From the NCBI GenBank assembly GCA_016721505.1, contig JADKHX010000006.1, forward strand, positions 186,001 to 250,000: DNA of 64,000 nucleotides, read 5' to 3'. The notes under the pieces are model-generated. The model searched no databases and was not told the origin of the DNA. It saw nothing but the letters and a program-made list of their open reading frames with translations. Source of the stretch: Rhodocyclaceae bacterium. Lineage in GTDB: Bacteria; Pseudomonadota; Gammaproteobacteria; Burkholderiales; Rhodocyclaceae. The stretch's first letter is position 1; every line of letters starts with the position of its first letter. The position numbers and the translations under genes were made by a program. This document shows, one piece after another, positions 34,687-43,068 of the stretch.

Positions 34687-35166
34687 ATGAGTATGAATCT
34701 TGGAGGCAGCTCCGGCGAACAAGACGTGATGACCGAAATGAACACCACGCCGTTGATTGACGTGATGTTGGTGTTGCTGATTATGCTGATCATCACGATT
34801 CCGGTTCAAACACACGCGGTGAAGTTAAACATGCCGGCGGGTGCATCTACCCCACCGCCAGTGCCGCCGATTGTCGTTCGTATTGATGTCGATTTCGATG
34901 GCACTATTTTGTGGAATGGTGAGGTCCTTGCCCGTGCCGTAGACGTCCAAGCCAAGGGGCTTTTCAACCCCGAGGTGGTGCAACCTGGTTCCGGCACTTT
35001 GGAATCCCGCTTGCGCGAAGTGGCAAATACCCCAGATCAGCCCGAGGTTCATTTGCGCCCCAACAAGCTTGCCAAGTACGAGCACGTTGCGTACGTGATG
35101 GCGACGGCGCAGCGGTTTGGCGTCAAGAAATTAGGCGTCATTGGCAACGAACAGTTCGTCGATTAA
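34687..35166 (+). CDS. exbD: ExbD/TolR family protein, second copy
   Basis: 159 residues. It has the same layout as the first copy (EMNTTPLIDVMLVLLIMLII membrane helix with Asp, then the periplasmic domain) but a longer loop with a Pro-rich run and a distinct middle part. The two copies are clearly paralogues but not recent duplicates. It is probably required together with the first ExbD for a specific receptor, as seen in other organisms with tandem exbD. Confidence 0.9.
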   Translation: MSMNLGGSSGEQDVMTEMNTTPLIDVMLVLLIMLIITIPVQTHAVKLNMPAGASTPPPVPPIVVRIDVDFDGTILWNGEVLARAVDVQAKGLFNPEVVQPGSGTLESRLREVANTPDQPEVHLRPNKLAKYEHVAYVMATAQRFGVKKLGVIGNEQFVD

Positions 35167-35196
35167 GTTGTCAGTCTTTGATGGTTTAAGGTAACT

Positions 35197-36471
35197 ATGA
35201 ATACATCGTTCAGATTTGTCGCGACGGTTGGATTTCGTCGGCTAGCGCTTACCGTTGTGGCAGTTTGCAGCCTGAGTTCAATCGGCGCAATTGCTCAGGA
35301 TGCTAAGCCCGCCGGAAATACTGTCCGTCCTGAAATCGGCAAACCGCTGCAGGCAGCGATGGACGCACTGCGGGCGAAAAAATATAAGGACGCGATGGCG
35401 CGTATCCATGAAGCAGAGGCTGGTTTGATGCTCGCAGGAAAATCTGCCCATGAAGTTTATTTGGTACAGCGTGTCAAGGGACAAATTGCCGGTTCCTCGG
35501 GAGAGCCACAGATTGCCGCCGAAGCGTTTGAAGCGGCTATCGCTTCAGGCGCGATTCCCAGTAACGACAAAATCTCACTGTTGGGCGCACTGAGCGGCCA
35601 ATACTATGCTGCCAAACAATATGCAAAATCTGGCGACGCAGCAAACCGTTACTTCAATGAAGGCGGAACCGATCCAGCGATTCGAACTCTGCAGATTCAG
35701 GGGCTGTATTTAGGCGGTGATCTGGCGCGAGCCAGCAAGGAACTTCAGGCAGAGATCGCAACCAACGAAAAGAATGGCAAGCAGCCATCTGAGCAACATT
35801 TGCAAATGCTGGCGGATGTGTCAAACCGACAAAAGGACAATGCTGCCTTCACATCAACGATGGAAAGACTGGTAGCGAATTACCCCAAGCGCGATTACTG
35901 GCAGTCACTTATCTATTCAGTCGCCACGAAGCCCGGTTTTGCCAGCCGTCTCCAATTTGATGTTTTGCGGGTAAAGCTCGCAACGGATACTTTACGATCT
36001 ACCGATGAATATGTTGAGGCGGCACAATTGGCGATTCAGGCGGGCTTTCCAGTCGAAGCCAAGAAATTTATTGACGCCGGTGTTGCTGCAGGAATGATTG
36101 GGACTGGCGCCGAAGCAGCGCGTCACAAACGCTTGCAAGACTCAACAGCCAAGGCAATTGCGGAAGATACAAAGACACTCGGGCAGGACGATGCCAAAGC
36201 TGCAGCAGCGGCAACCGGCGATGCACAATTAAATACAGGCTTGAATTATGTATTCCGTGGGCAGTCCGACAAGGGCCTACCGATGATGGATGCTGCCATT
36301 AAAAAAGGCGGATTCAAGCGTCCTGATGAAGCAAAGATGCTCTATGGCATGGCGCAAGTCATTGCGGGCCAAAAGGCGAAAGCTGTCGAAACCTTGCGTA
36401 GCGTCCGTGGTACAGACGGCACAGCTGAGTTGTCGCGGCTCTGGATATTGATTGCCCAGCGCGGCAGTTAA
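35197..36471 (+). CDS. Exported TPR-type protein of the tonB operon
   Basis: 424 residues with a signal peptide (RLALTVVAVCSLSSIGAIAQ). The rest is alpha-helical with TPR-like repeats, for example AMDALRAKKYKDAMARIHEA and LSGQYYAAKQYAKSGDAANR. No catalytic motif is visible. It lies 30 bp after the second exbD. TPR proteins in tonB operons occur elsewhere in proteobacteria and may organise TonB or its receptors in the periplasm. This role is inferred from position only. Confidence 0.75.
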   Translation: MNTSFRFVATVGFRRLALTVVAVCSLSSIGAIAQDAKPAGNTVRPEIGKPLQAAMDALRAKKYKDAMARIHEAEAGLMLAGKSAHEVYLVQRVKGQIAGSSGEPQIAAEAFEAAIASGAIPSNDKISLLGALSGQYYAAKQYAKSGDAANRYFNEGGTDPAIRTLQIQGLYLGGDLARASKELQAEIATNEKNGKQPSEQHLQMLADVSNRQKDNAAFTSTMERLVANYPKRDYWQSLIYSVATKPGFASRLQFDVLRVKLATDTLRSTDEYVEAAQLAIQAGFPVEAKKFIDAGVAAGMIGTGAEAARHKRLQDSTAKAIAEDTKTLGQDDAKAAAAATGDAQLNTGLNYVFRGQSDKGLPMMDAAIKKGGFKRPDEAKMLYGMAQVIAGQKAKAVETLRSVRGTDGTAELSRLWILIAQRGS

Positions 36472-36515
36472 ACATTACCCTGCCCGCGCAGCGGTCAGCA
36501 AGTGTTGCATACACA

Positions 36516-37379
36516 ATGAAAAAAATCACCAAGGCTGTATTCCCTGTGGCCGGCTTGGGCACGCGTTTTTTGCCAGCCACTAAAGCTAGTCCCAAGGAAA
36601 TGATGCCGGTGGTTGATAAACCGCTGATTCAATACGCGGTTGAAGAAGCAGTTGCCGCGGGAATACGCGACATGATTTTCGTTACCGGCCGATCCAAACG
36701 CGCAATAGAAGATCACTTTGACAAAGCCTACGAACTTGAAAGCGAACTCGAGCGCAAAGGCAAGAGTGAGTTGCTCTATTTAGTTCAGAATCTTCTACCG
36801 AAACACATCAATTGCATTTACATCCGCCAGCCTGAAGCGCTAGGTCTCGGGCATGCGGTACTTTGTGCACAGTCGGTAATTGGCGACGAGCCGTTTGCAG
36901 TATTGTTGGCCGATGATTTGATAGATGCCGACCCACCGGTTATGCAACAGATGGTAGAGGCTTACGCAACCCAACAATGCTCAATACTCGGAGTGCAAGA
37001 GGTAGCGCGAGCCGACACAGCTAGCTATGGCATCGTCGCGACTACACCACTAGCCGAAAGATTCGAACGCGTAAATGCTATTGTTGAAAAGCCAAGCCCA
37101 GAGCAAGCACCCTCAACGCTGGCGGTAGTTGGGCGCTATATCTTAAACCCAAGAATTTTTTATCATTTGTCGAAAATTGACACTGGCTCGCATGGCGAGA
37201 TACAACTCACCGATGGTATTCAAGCGCTACTCGCAGAGGAGCAAGTTTTAGCCTACCGTTACCAAGGAACGCGTTTTGACTGTGGCTCCAAACTTGGTTA
37301 CCTCGAAGCGACGGTGGCATTTGGGTTGCGACATCCCGAGGTTGGCGCAGCGTTTGCCGCCGCACTCAAAAATCGCTGA
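36516..37379 (+). CDS. galU: UTP-glucose-1-phosphate uridylyltransferase
   Basis: 287 residues. The N-terminal FPVAGLGTRFLPATKASPKE motif binds the nucleotide, and PLIQYAVEEAVAAGI, PEALGLGHAVLCAQ and RYQGTRFDCGSKLGYLEA are conserved GalU segments. It makes UDP-glucose for cell-surface polysaccharides. It has a normal start and length and is convergent with nagZ. A hairpin repeat lies in the 67-bp gap between the two stops. Confidence 0.96.
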   Translation: MKKITKAVFPVAGLGTRFLPATKASPKEMMPVVDKPLIQYAVEEAVAAGIRDMIFVTGRSKRAIEDHFDKAYELESELERKGKSELLYLVQNLLPKHINCIYIRQPEALGLGHAVLCAQSVIGDEPFAVLLADDLIDADPPVMQQMVEAYATQQCSILGVQEVARADTASYGIVATTPLAERFERVNAIVEKPSPEQAPSTLAVVGRYILNPRIFYHLSKIDTGSHGEIQLTDGIQALLAEEQVLAYRYQGTRFDCGSKLGYLEATVAFGLRHPEVGAAFAAALKNR

Positions 37380-37416
37380 TTTGCCAGTTTGTACGAAGAC
37401 TGAGCGTCCGTTTTTT

Positions 37417-37444
37417 GTCAGTTGGTGCTGACCACACGCTGTCA
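37417..37444 (+). repeat. 28-bp hairpin repeat, copy 8 (between convergent galU and nagZ)
   Basis: GTCAG, TTGGTG, CTGAC, then CACACGCTGTCA. Its first stem is perfect with T-A pairs where other copies have C-G pairs, which is compensatory change. It follows a run of six T and could take part in terminating galU or nagZ. Confidence 0.85.
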
Positions 37445-37446
37445 AA

Positions 37447-38466
37447 CTAAATCACTCGCGCGGTTATCGTCGCGATTGCCCCCTTGCCTAATGCATACTG
37501 ATTTTCGTTAATCGTCCACGGCAGTTTGGGCGACAGTTTTTCGACCCTCGTTGCGCTAGTTTCACTAAGTGTCGGATGCCAATCAACAAGCAATTCGGCG
37601 ACAGCATCGGGTGAGTTGCACACGAGCAACATGTCGCAACCCGCTGACCATGCTGCTTCAACCCGGGCCACAATTCCACCAACGACGCCGGCACCTTCCA
37701 TCGACAAATCGTCGCTAAAAATCACCCCGTCAAAACCAACATCGTTGCGCAAAATATCCAGCCATACAGGCGAAAAACCAGCGGGACGCGAATCAACTTG
37801 CGGGTAAATGACATGCGCCGGCATCACCGCATCCAGCGCCAAGTTGCGGTAGGGGTAAATGTCCGGCGCGAGCTCCGCCAAACTACGCTCGTCGACGGGT
37901 TGCGCCACATGCGAATCAGCTGCCACCCAACCATGCCCCGGGAAATGCTTACCGCAGCACCCTAGTCCAGCGGCTTTCAAACCTTTGATGAGTGCTCCGG
38001 CGAGCTCAGTCACCGTCGCCGCATCGGCATGAAACGCGCGATCACCAATGACACTGCTACGCCCCCATTCGAGATCCAGAACCGGCGTGAATGAAAAATC
38101 TACACCGCACTGACGCAACTCTGCCGCCAGCAAATAGCCGATGGCGTGCGCGCCTTCGGTTGCCGCCGCGGGATCATCTTGCCACCACAGTCCAAGCTCA
38201 CGCATCGCAGGCAAGCGCGTAAATCCCTCGCGACAGCGCTGTACGCGGCCGCCTTCATGGTCGATGGCGATGGGTAGCGGAGGATTACGTAGCGCGTGAA
38301 TCGACTTACACAGTGCAGTAAGTTGCGGCGGATTCTCATAATTTCGGGCAAACAAAATAATTCCGCCAACCAGCGGATGGCGCAGTCTTTCGATATCCAG
38401 CGCAGTCAACAGCGTGCCTGCGATGTCTATCATTAATGGACCTAGCGGCAGATCGTGTGCGCTCAT
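37447..38466 (-). CDS. nagZ: Beta-N-acetylhexosaminidase NagZ
   Basis: 339 residues of glycoside hydrolase family 3. IAIDHEGGRVQRC and the catalytic loop CCGKHFPGHGWVAADSH are diagnostic; VIFSDDLSMEGA carries the nucleophile Asp. It releases GlcNAc from anhydro-muropeptides in cytoplasmic peptidoglycan recycling. It overlaps acpS by ATGA and closes the long rnc-era-recO-pdxJ-acpS-nagZ run, a typical betaproteobacterial order. Confidence 0.95.
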   Translation of the reverse strand: MSAHDLPLGPLMIDIAGTLLTALDIERLRHPLVGGIILFARNYENPPQLTALCKSIHALRNPPLPIAIDHEGGRVQRCREGFTRLPAMRELGLWWQDDPAAATEGAHAIGYLLAAELRQCGVDFSFTPVLDLEWGRSSVIGDRAFHADAATVTELAGALIKGLKAAGLGCCGKHFPGHGWVAADSHVAQPVDERSLAELAPDIYPYRNLALDAVMPAHVIYPQVDSRPAGFSPVWLDILRNDVGFDGVIFSDDLSMEGAGVVGGIVARVEAAWSAGCDMLLVCNSPDAVAELLVDWHPTLSETSATRVEKLSPKLPWTINENQYALGKGAIATITARVI

Positions 38467-38837
38467 GATTTTTCCAATATGACAAAGGCAACGGCGAAAT
38501 CCTGCTCATCGCTAATGCTCAAATGCACGGCGGTTTGCGCATCGAGCAAATGTGCTGCACTGGCATCCAATTCAAAATACGGTTGACCGAATTCATGATG
38601 TTTGACGGTAATCGCAGGCATAAGCAATGGGGCGCGCAGGCCACGACCAAGCGCCTTGGCCAGCGCTTCCTTCGCAGCAAACCGTTTGGCCATAAAAACT
38701 GCCGCATCGGGGGCGTGCGTGCATTCGTCGCACTCACTTACCGTAAGTATTTTCGTCATGGCGCGCACGCCGTGGCGCTCTAGCATTTGCCGCATGCGCT
38801 GCACAGCAACGATGTCAGTACCGATACCTTGAATCAA
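38463..38837 (-). CDS. acpS: Holo-[acyl-carrier-protein] synthase
   Basis: 124 residues. The N-terminal GIGTDIVAVQRM has the Mg-binding Asp, and AKRFAAKEALAKALGRGL is the family signature. It attaches 4'-phosphopantetheine to the acyl carrier protein, whose gene lies at 53102. ATGA overlaps link it to pdxJ upstream and nagZ downstream. Confidence 0.95.
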   Translation of the reverse strand: MIQGIGTDIVAVQRMRQMLERHGVRAMTKILTVSECDECTHAPDAAVFMAKRFAAKEALAKALGRGLRAPLLMPAITVKHHEFGQPYFELDASAAHLLDAQTAVHLSISDEQDFAVAFVILEKS

Positions 38838-39559
38838 TTGCAGCGCGCCGATGAGATGAGTCGTTTCATTTCGCGAATGGCGTTTTGCCAGCCCATAAAA
38901 ATTGCTTCGGCGACGATCGCGTGACCAATATTGAGCTCGGCGATGCCCGAGAGCTTGGCGATGGATTGCACATTACCAAAATGCAGACCGTGACCAGCAT
39001 TCACCCGCAGCCCTAACCGGTTTCCATGCATCACTGCTTGCTCGATGCGCCCCAATTCAAGCACCACGGCATCGCCTTGCGCCTCAGCATATGCGCCGGT
39101 ATGAATTTCAACCACTGGTGCGCCACTGGCTCGCGCCGCATCAAGCTGACGCTCGTCAGCATCAATGAACAGCGACACACGAATGCCCGCCGCCGCGAGA
39201 CGTTGTACGGCACTCTGAACACGGTCAAAACCGCCGACCACATCCAAACCGCCTTCGGTGGTCAGTTCCTCACGCTTTTCCGGCACCAGGCAAACATCAT
39301 GTGGCCGAATGCGCAGCGCGAAAGCGATCATCTCTTCTGTTACGGCAGTTTCAAGATTCATACGCGTGGTGATTTGTCCGCGCAAATTCTCTACATCCTT
39401 GTCCTGAATATGGCGCCGGTCTTCGCGCAGATGCAAGGTAATCAAATCCGCCCCGGCTTGCTCAGCCAATAAGGCCGCGCGTAGCGGATCAGGATAAGTT
39501 GTGCCGCGCACTTGACGCAGTGTTGCGACATGATCAATGTTGATACCAAGTTCAATCAC
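38834..39559 (-). CDS. pdxJ: Pyridoxine 5'-phosphate synthase
   Basis: 241 residues of the TIM-barrel PdxJ family. LGINIDHVATLRQVRGTTYP, the Glu-rich LREDRRHIQDKDVENLR, and RVNAGHGLHFGNVQSIA are conserved. It condenses 1-deoxyxylulose 5-phosphate and 3-amino-2-oxopropyl phosphate in vitamin B6 synthesis. The start overlaps the recO stop (ATGA), a coupling seen across proteobacteria. Confidence 0.96.
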   Translation of the reverse strand: MIELGINIDHVATLRQVRGTTYPDPLRAALLAEQAGADLITLHLREDRRHIQDKDVENLRGQITTRMNLETAVTEEMIAFALRIRPHDVCLVPEKREELTTEGGLDVVGGFDRVQSAVQRLAAAGIRVSLFIDADERQLDAARASGAPVVEIHTGAYAEAQGDAVVLELGRIEQAVMHGNRLGLRVNAGHGLHFGNVQSIAKLSGIAELNIGHAIVAEAIFMGWQNAIREMKRLISSARCN

Positions 39560-40284
39560 AATTCTTGTAACTCCATAAATACGCGCCGGGATTGCAAAGG
39601 TTTACCGCTCAGATGATGCGCAATCAATTGTCGCATTAGTCCTTTGCTCTCCTGTCGAGTCCGCGCGTCGCTGTAGTTGTCAGCCACCATATCGAGCAAG
39701 GTTTTTCCACTGACTGATAGCGTCTCATCAGCACCAACTGACGAGGCGACATGCTCTACCGGCCCGCGCTCTATCCAATAAATGTATTCCTTTTCCGAGT
39801 GCACTTTGTCGCCGGACTTTGCGTCCACATCCAGCGTCAATCCATAGCCAAGTTCCTTCAGCAATGATTGCTCAAAGCGTCGTAACTCAGGCGCATCTTC
39901 GGCACCGTTAGATAGCGCGCGCAGCGCATCGGAATAGGCGTCGAACAGCTGCGGATGCGCGTCATCACGCGGCAAAAGCTTGACCAACAGCTCATTCAGG
40001 TAGTAACCCAAAAGCAGGCAACGCCCAGACAGTAATGGCATGCCGCCGAGCCATTCCGCTTTGGCCAGCGTTTTGACTTCGCCACCGCCAAACCACCCTA
40101 ACTCCAGCGGTGCAAATGCCATCAAATTGCCACGCATTAATGAGCGTGGCCGCCGTGCCCCACGTGCGAGCAAAGGCAAACGACCGTGGTCGCGAGAAAA
40201 GACATCGACCACCAAACTAGTTTCACTGAATGGGTAAGCATGCAACACAAAGGCCAATTGCCCATCAATTCGTGTGCGTGCCAT
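39556..40284 (-). CDS. recO: DNA repair protein RecO
   Basis: 242 residues. The N-terminal OB fold (QLAFVLHAYPFSETSLVVDV, GRLPLLARGARRPRS) and the helical C-terminal part (SGKTLLDMVADNYSD, LMRQLIAHHLSGKPLQSRRV) match betaproteobacterial RecO. It loads RecA with RecR during recombination repair. No zinc-finger Cys set is present. Residues about 181-190 (SVGADETLS) are encoded by a copy of the 28-bp repeat and occupy the variable loop before SGKTLL, probably as a small in-frame insertion or replacement. Confidence 0.93.
   Translation of the reverse strand: MARTRIDGQLAFVLHAYPFSETSLVVDVFSRDHGRLPLLARGARRPRSLMRGNLMAFAPLELGWFGGGEVKTLAKAEWLGGMPLLSGRCLLLGYYLNELLVKLLPRDDAHPQLFDAYSDALRALSNGAEDAPELRRFEQSLLKELGYGLTLDVDAKSGDKVHSEKEYIYWIERGPVEHVASSVGADETLSVSGKTLLDMVADNYSDARTRQESKGLMRQLIAHHLSGKPLQSRRVFMELQEL
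39715..39742 (-). repeat. 28-bp hairpin repeat, copy 9 (inside recO)
   Basis: Minus strand GTCAG, TTGGTG, CTGAT, then GAGACGCTATCA. The stem pairs with one wobble. It is on the gene's strand and in the common frame, encoding S-V-G-A-D-E-T-L-S. Confidence 0.75.
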
Positions 40285-40297
40285 CTGCTCTCTTTCG

Positions 40298-41194
40298 CTA
40301 CTCGTAACCGAGACTCTTCAGAGCGCGCTGATCGTCCGCCCAACCGCTCTTGACCTTGACCCAAGTCTCTAGCCACACGCGGCCACCAAACAAGGACTCC
40401 ATGCCTTTGCGTGCGTCGGTCGAAATGCGTTTTAACTGCTCGCCTTGTTTGCCGATGACGATGGATTTGTGCCCCGCCTTATCGACAACAATGGCAGCGT
40501 GAATCCGACGCAAATCACCTTCCATTTCAAATTGCTCAATCTCTACCGCGATGCCATAAGGGAGTTCTTCACCGAGATTACGAAATAGCTTTTCACGCAA
40601 TATTTCGGCAGCCAAAAATCGTTCAGGTCGGTCAGTGAAGTCATCCGCGTCAAAAATCATTGGCGATTCCGGTAGATGTGTAGTCGCCCCTACTATCAAT
40701 GCATCACAGCCATCGCCCTGCTCGGCCGAAAGCGGATAGATCGCGGCAAAATCACGCAGCGCTGCGACCTGGGCAATAAAGGGTAATAGCTCGACTTTAT
40801 CTTTGAGTCGATCAATTTTGTTGATTGCCAAAATCACTGGGACCTCATCAGGCAGCATCGCCAGCAGGTCGTTTTCGCCCTGCCCCCAACGCCCCGCTTC
40901 GACCACCAAAACAACGACGCTGACATCGAGCAATGCGCTGGAGATATTGCGATTCATCGCACGATTGAGCGCATTCAAATGCTTTTTCTGAAAGCCTGGC
41001 GTATCGACAAAAATCAGCTGTGCCGTATCTGTCGTCAAGATGCCGTGAATTCGATGGCGCGTGGTTTGCGCTTTCTTCGAAGTGATACTGACCTTTGCCC
41101 CGACTAAGCGGTTGGTCAGCGTCGACTTGCCCACGTTTGGCCGGCCAATAATCGCCACAAATCCTGTGCGGAAAGTTGAAGCTTTGGAAGGCAC
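40298..41194 (-). CDS. era: GTPase Era
   Basis: 298 residues. The G1 motif is GRPNVGKSTLTNRL, G3 is DTPGFQ and G4 is NKIDRL; the C-terminal KH domain includes VVDKAGHKSIVIGKQGEQLK. It is essential for 16S rRNA maturation and 30S assembly. The start is GTG at 41194, overlapping the rnc stop as TAGTG. Confidence 0.96.
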   Translation of the reverse strand: MPSKASTFRTGFVAIIGRPNVGKSTLTNRLVGAKVSITSKKAQTTRHRIHGILTTDTAQLIFVDTPGFQKKHLNALNRAMNRNISSALLDVSVVVLVVEAGRWGQGENDLLAMLPDEVPVILAINKIDRLKDKVELLPFIAQVAALRDFAAIYPLSAEQGDGCDALIVGATTHLPESPMIFDADDFTDRPERFLAAEILREKLFRNLGEELPYGIAVEIEQFEMEGDLRRIHAAIVVDKAGHKSIVIGKQGEQLKRISTDARKGMESLFGGRVWLETWVKVKSGWADDQRALKSLGYE

Positions 41195-41859
41195 TATTTC
41201 AGTTCCTCAACGGCTAATTTTGCGGCACTCTGTTCAGCCATCCGACGACTACGGCCTAAACCGATGGTTCGAATATTTAATCCAACAATCTGACATTCAA
41301 CCTGAAACTCTTGCTCGTGCGCCGCGCCGCGTGTTGCCACCAATTCATAGTGTGGCAGTGCCAAACTCCTGGCTTGCAAAGCCTCTTGCAGCGCAGTCTT
41401 GGCGTCTTTGCCTGACTCATTGGGAGTAATGCTATTCAATGCAGGTTGAATAAGCGCGTTGATTACACGACTCGCTTGGTCAAATCCGGCATCCACAAAC
41501 ACCGCACCGAACACCGCCTCAAGCGCATCGGCAATTATCGAAGGCCGCTGCCGACCGCCACTTTTTTGTTCACCATCGCCCAACTTGAGATAGTCACCAA
41601 GCTCAATTGAATTAGCAATTCCCGCGAGCGACTCTTGACGCACAATACCTGCGCGCCAACGCGACAAATCGCCTTCTTGAAGCTTTTCGAAACGTGCGTA
41701 GAGGGCATATGAGACTACGCAATTGAGAACCGAGTCGCCCAGAAACTCCAGGCGCTCGTTGTTTGGTATACCAAAACTTCGATGCGTTAGCGCTTGTTCG
41801 AGCAAGCGAATGTCACGGAATTCATAGCCGAGTGCAGCCGTCAGCCGCGATAACTTCAT
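41194..41859 (-). CDS. rnc: Ribonuclease III
   Basis: 221 residues. NERLEFLGDSVLNCVVSYAL is the catalytic signature and DALEAVFGAVFVDAGFDQA the second metal-binding region; the C-terminal half is a double-stranded-RNA-binding domain ending GLGRSRRMAEQSAAKLAVEE. It processes rRNA and other double-stranded RNAs. Its ATG overlaps the stop of the DUF4845 gene. Confidence 0.96.
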   Translation of the reverse strand: MKLSRLTAALGYEFRDIRLLEQALTHRSFGIPNNERLEFLGDSVLNCVVSYALYARFEKLQEGDLSRWRAGIVRQESLAGIANSIELGDYLKLGDGEQKSGGRQRPSIIADALEAVFGAVFVDAGFDQASRVINALIQPALNSITPNESGKDAKTALQEALQARSLALPHYELVATRGAAHEQEFQVECQIVGLNIRTIGLGRSRRMAEQSAAKLAVEELK

Positions 41860-42215
41860 TTCTCTTTACTGCTGCCCTCAAAATCGAACACCAAGCTGAC
41901 ATAGGAGAACAGTGGAATTTTGCTGGTGTAGGCGAAGCTAATCACGATATCTGGGCCGTCTTTGGTGACTTCAATATCGCCGGCAGTGACACGTTTGATG
42001 TTGTCAATCTCAGCAAATTTTCCGTAGGCCTCGCGGATTTTGGCAACGCTGGCGTCTTTAAGCGCCGGGTCGGCAGCCGTCGCAACGACCGCCTTTTTGA
42101 TCTGACCAAATTCGATTAACTCAGGTGCTACTTTCATCGCTCCAAGAGCCAGTAGGCCAAATATAACCGCTGCAAACATTAATCCATTCAAACTAACGCC
42201 GCGCTGATACTTCAT
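41856..42215 (-). CDS. DUF4845 membrane protein
   Basis: 119 residues with one N-terminal membrane helix (LNGLMFAAVIFGLLALGAMK) and a small periplasmic domain with VTKDGPDIVISFAYTSKIPL. It is characteristically found between lepB and rnc in betaproteobacteria and some gammaproteobacteria. The function is unknown. It overlaps rnc by ATGA and starts 16 bp after lepB, so it is part of the lepA-lepB-rnc-era operon. Confidence 0.85.
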   Translation of the reverse strand: MKYQRGVSLNGLMFAAVIFGLLALGAMKVAPELIEFGQIKKAVVATAADPALKDASVAKIREAYGKFAEIDNIKRVTAGDIEVTKDGPDIVISFAYTSKIPLFSYVSLVFDFEGSSKEK

Positions 42216-42231
42216 TTTTTTTGCTCCTTGT

Positions 42232-43056
42232 TCATTTGTTCAACGAACCGAATCGTTTCCAATTGCCAAGATTCAGCCAAATCCACACCGCTTTACCCAC
42301 AATATTTTCTTCAGGCACAAAGCCCCAAAAACGGCTATCCGCTGAGTTGTCGCGATTGTCACCCATCATGAAATAATGCCCTGCCGGAACGACGCATTCG
42401 ACACCTTCTGCATTGTAATTGCAATTTTCGCGATACGGAAAATCGCCCGGGTGAGTTACAAAAGACGGCGACTCCGGCTGCAGCAGAATGTGGTGTTCGG
42501 TGCCGCCCAGGGTCTCGTTAAACTGCGGCGTAAACTTCGGCGCAAAAACCCGATCCGGATCTTGATAGTCACTGGTTTTAACCTGGCTAATTTCTTGCCC
42601 ATTTATCGTCAAGCGCTTATTGCGATACAGCAGCTTGTCGCCGGGCAAACCAACTACTCGTTTTATATAGTCCTGCGAAGGATCCGGAGGATAGCGAAAC
42701 ACCATCACGTCACCGCGTTGCGGCGAGTTTACTTCGATGATTTTCTTGTTTATTACCGGGAGTCGAATTCCGTAAGTGTATTTATTGACGACAATGAAAT
42801 CGCCAACCAACAAAGTTGGAATCATCGAACCCGTTGGAATGCGAAATGGTTCGACCAAAAACGAGCGCAGAAAAAATACCGCCAAAAATACGGGAAAAAA
42901 GCTCGCGAAATATTCGACCCACCAAGGATCGTTTGCACCGGCTGGTCTCCGCTTGGCTAACCAGAAAACATCAGCCGCCCACGCAATGCCGGTAGTCAAA
43001 CTAAGCACAAACAATATCAGCGCGAAATTGAAGCCCATGCGGCCTAAAAATTCCAT
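42232..43056 (-). CDS. lepB: Signal peptidase I
   Basis: 274 residues. Two N-terminal membrane segments precede FRIPTGSMIPTLLVGD with the catalytic Ser. The general-base Lys is in PSQDYIKRVVGLPGDK, and the signature YFMMGDNRDNSADSRFWGFV lies near the C-terminus. It cleaves signal peptides on the outer face of the inner membrane. It lies 12 bp after lepA. Confidence 0.96.
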   Translation of the reverse strand: MEFLGRMGFNFALILFVLSLTTGIAWAADVFWLAKRRPAGANDPWWVEYFASFFPVFLAVFFLRSFLVEPFRIPTGSMIPTLLVGDFIVVNKYTYGIRLPVINKKIIEVNSPQRGDVMVFRYPPDPSQDYIKRVVGLPGDKLLYRNKRLTINGQEISQVKTSDYQDPDRVFAPKFTPQFNETLGGTEHHILLQPESPSFVTHPGDFPYRENCNYNAEGVECVVPAGHYFMMGDNRDNSADSRFWGFVPEENIVGKAVWIWLNLGNWKRFGSLNK

Positions 43057-43068
43057 TCCTGTTTTCCT

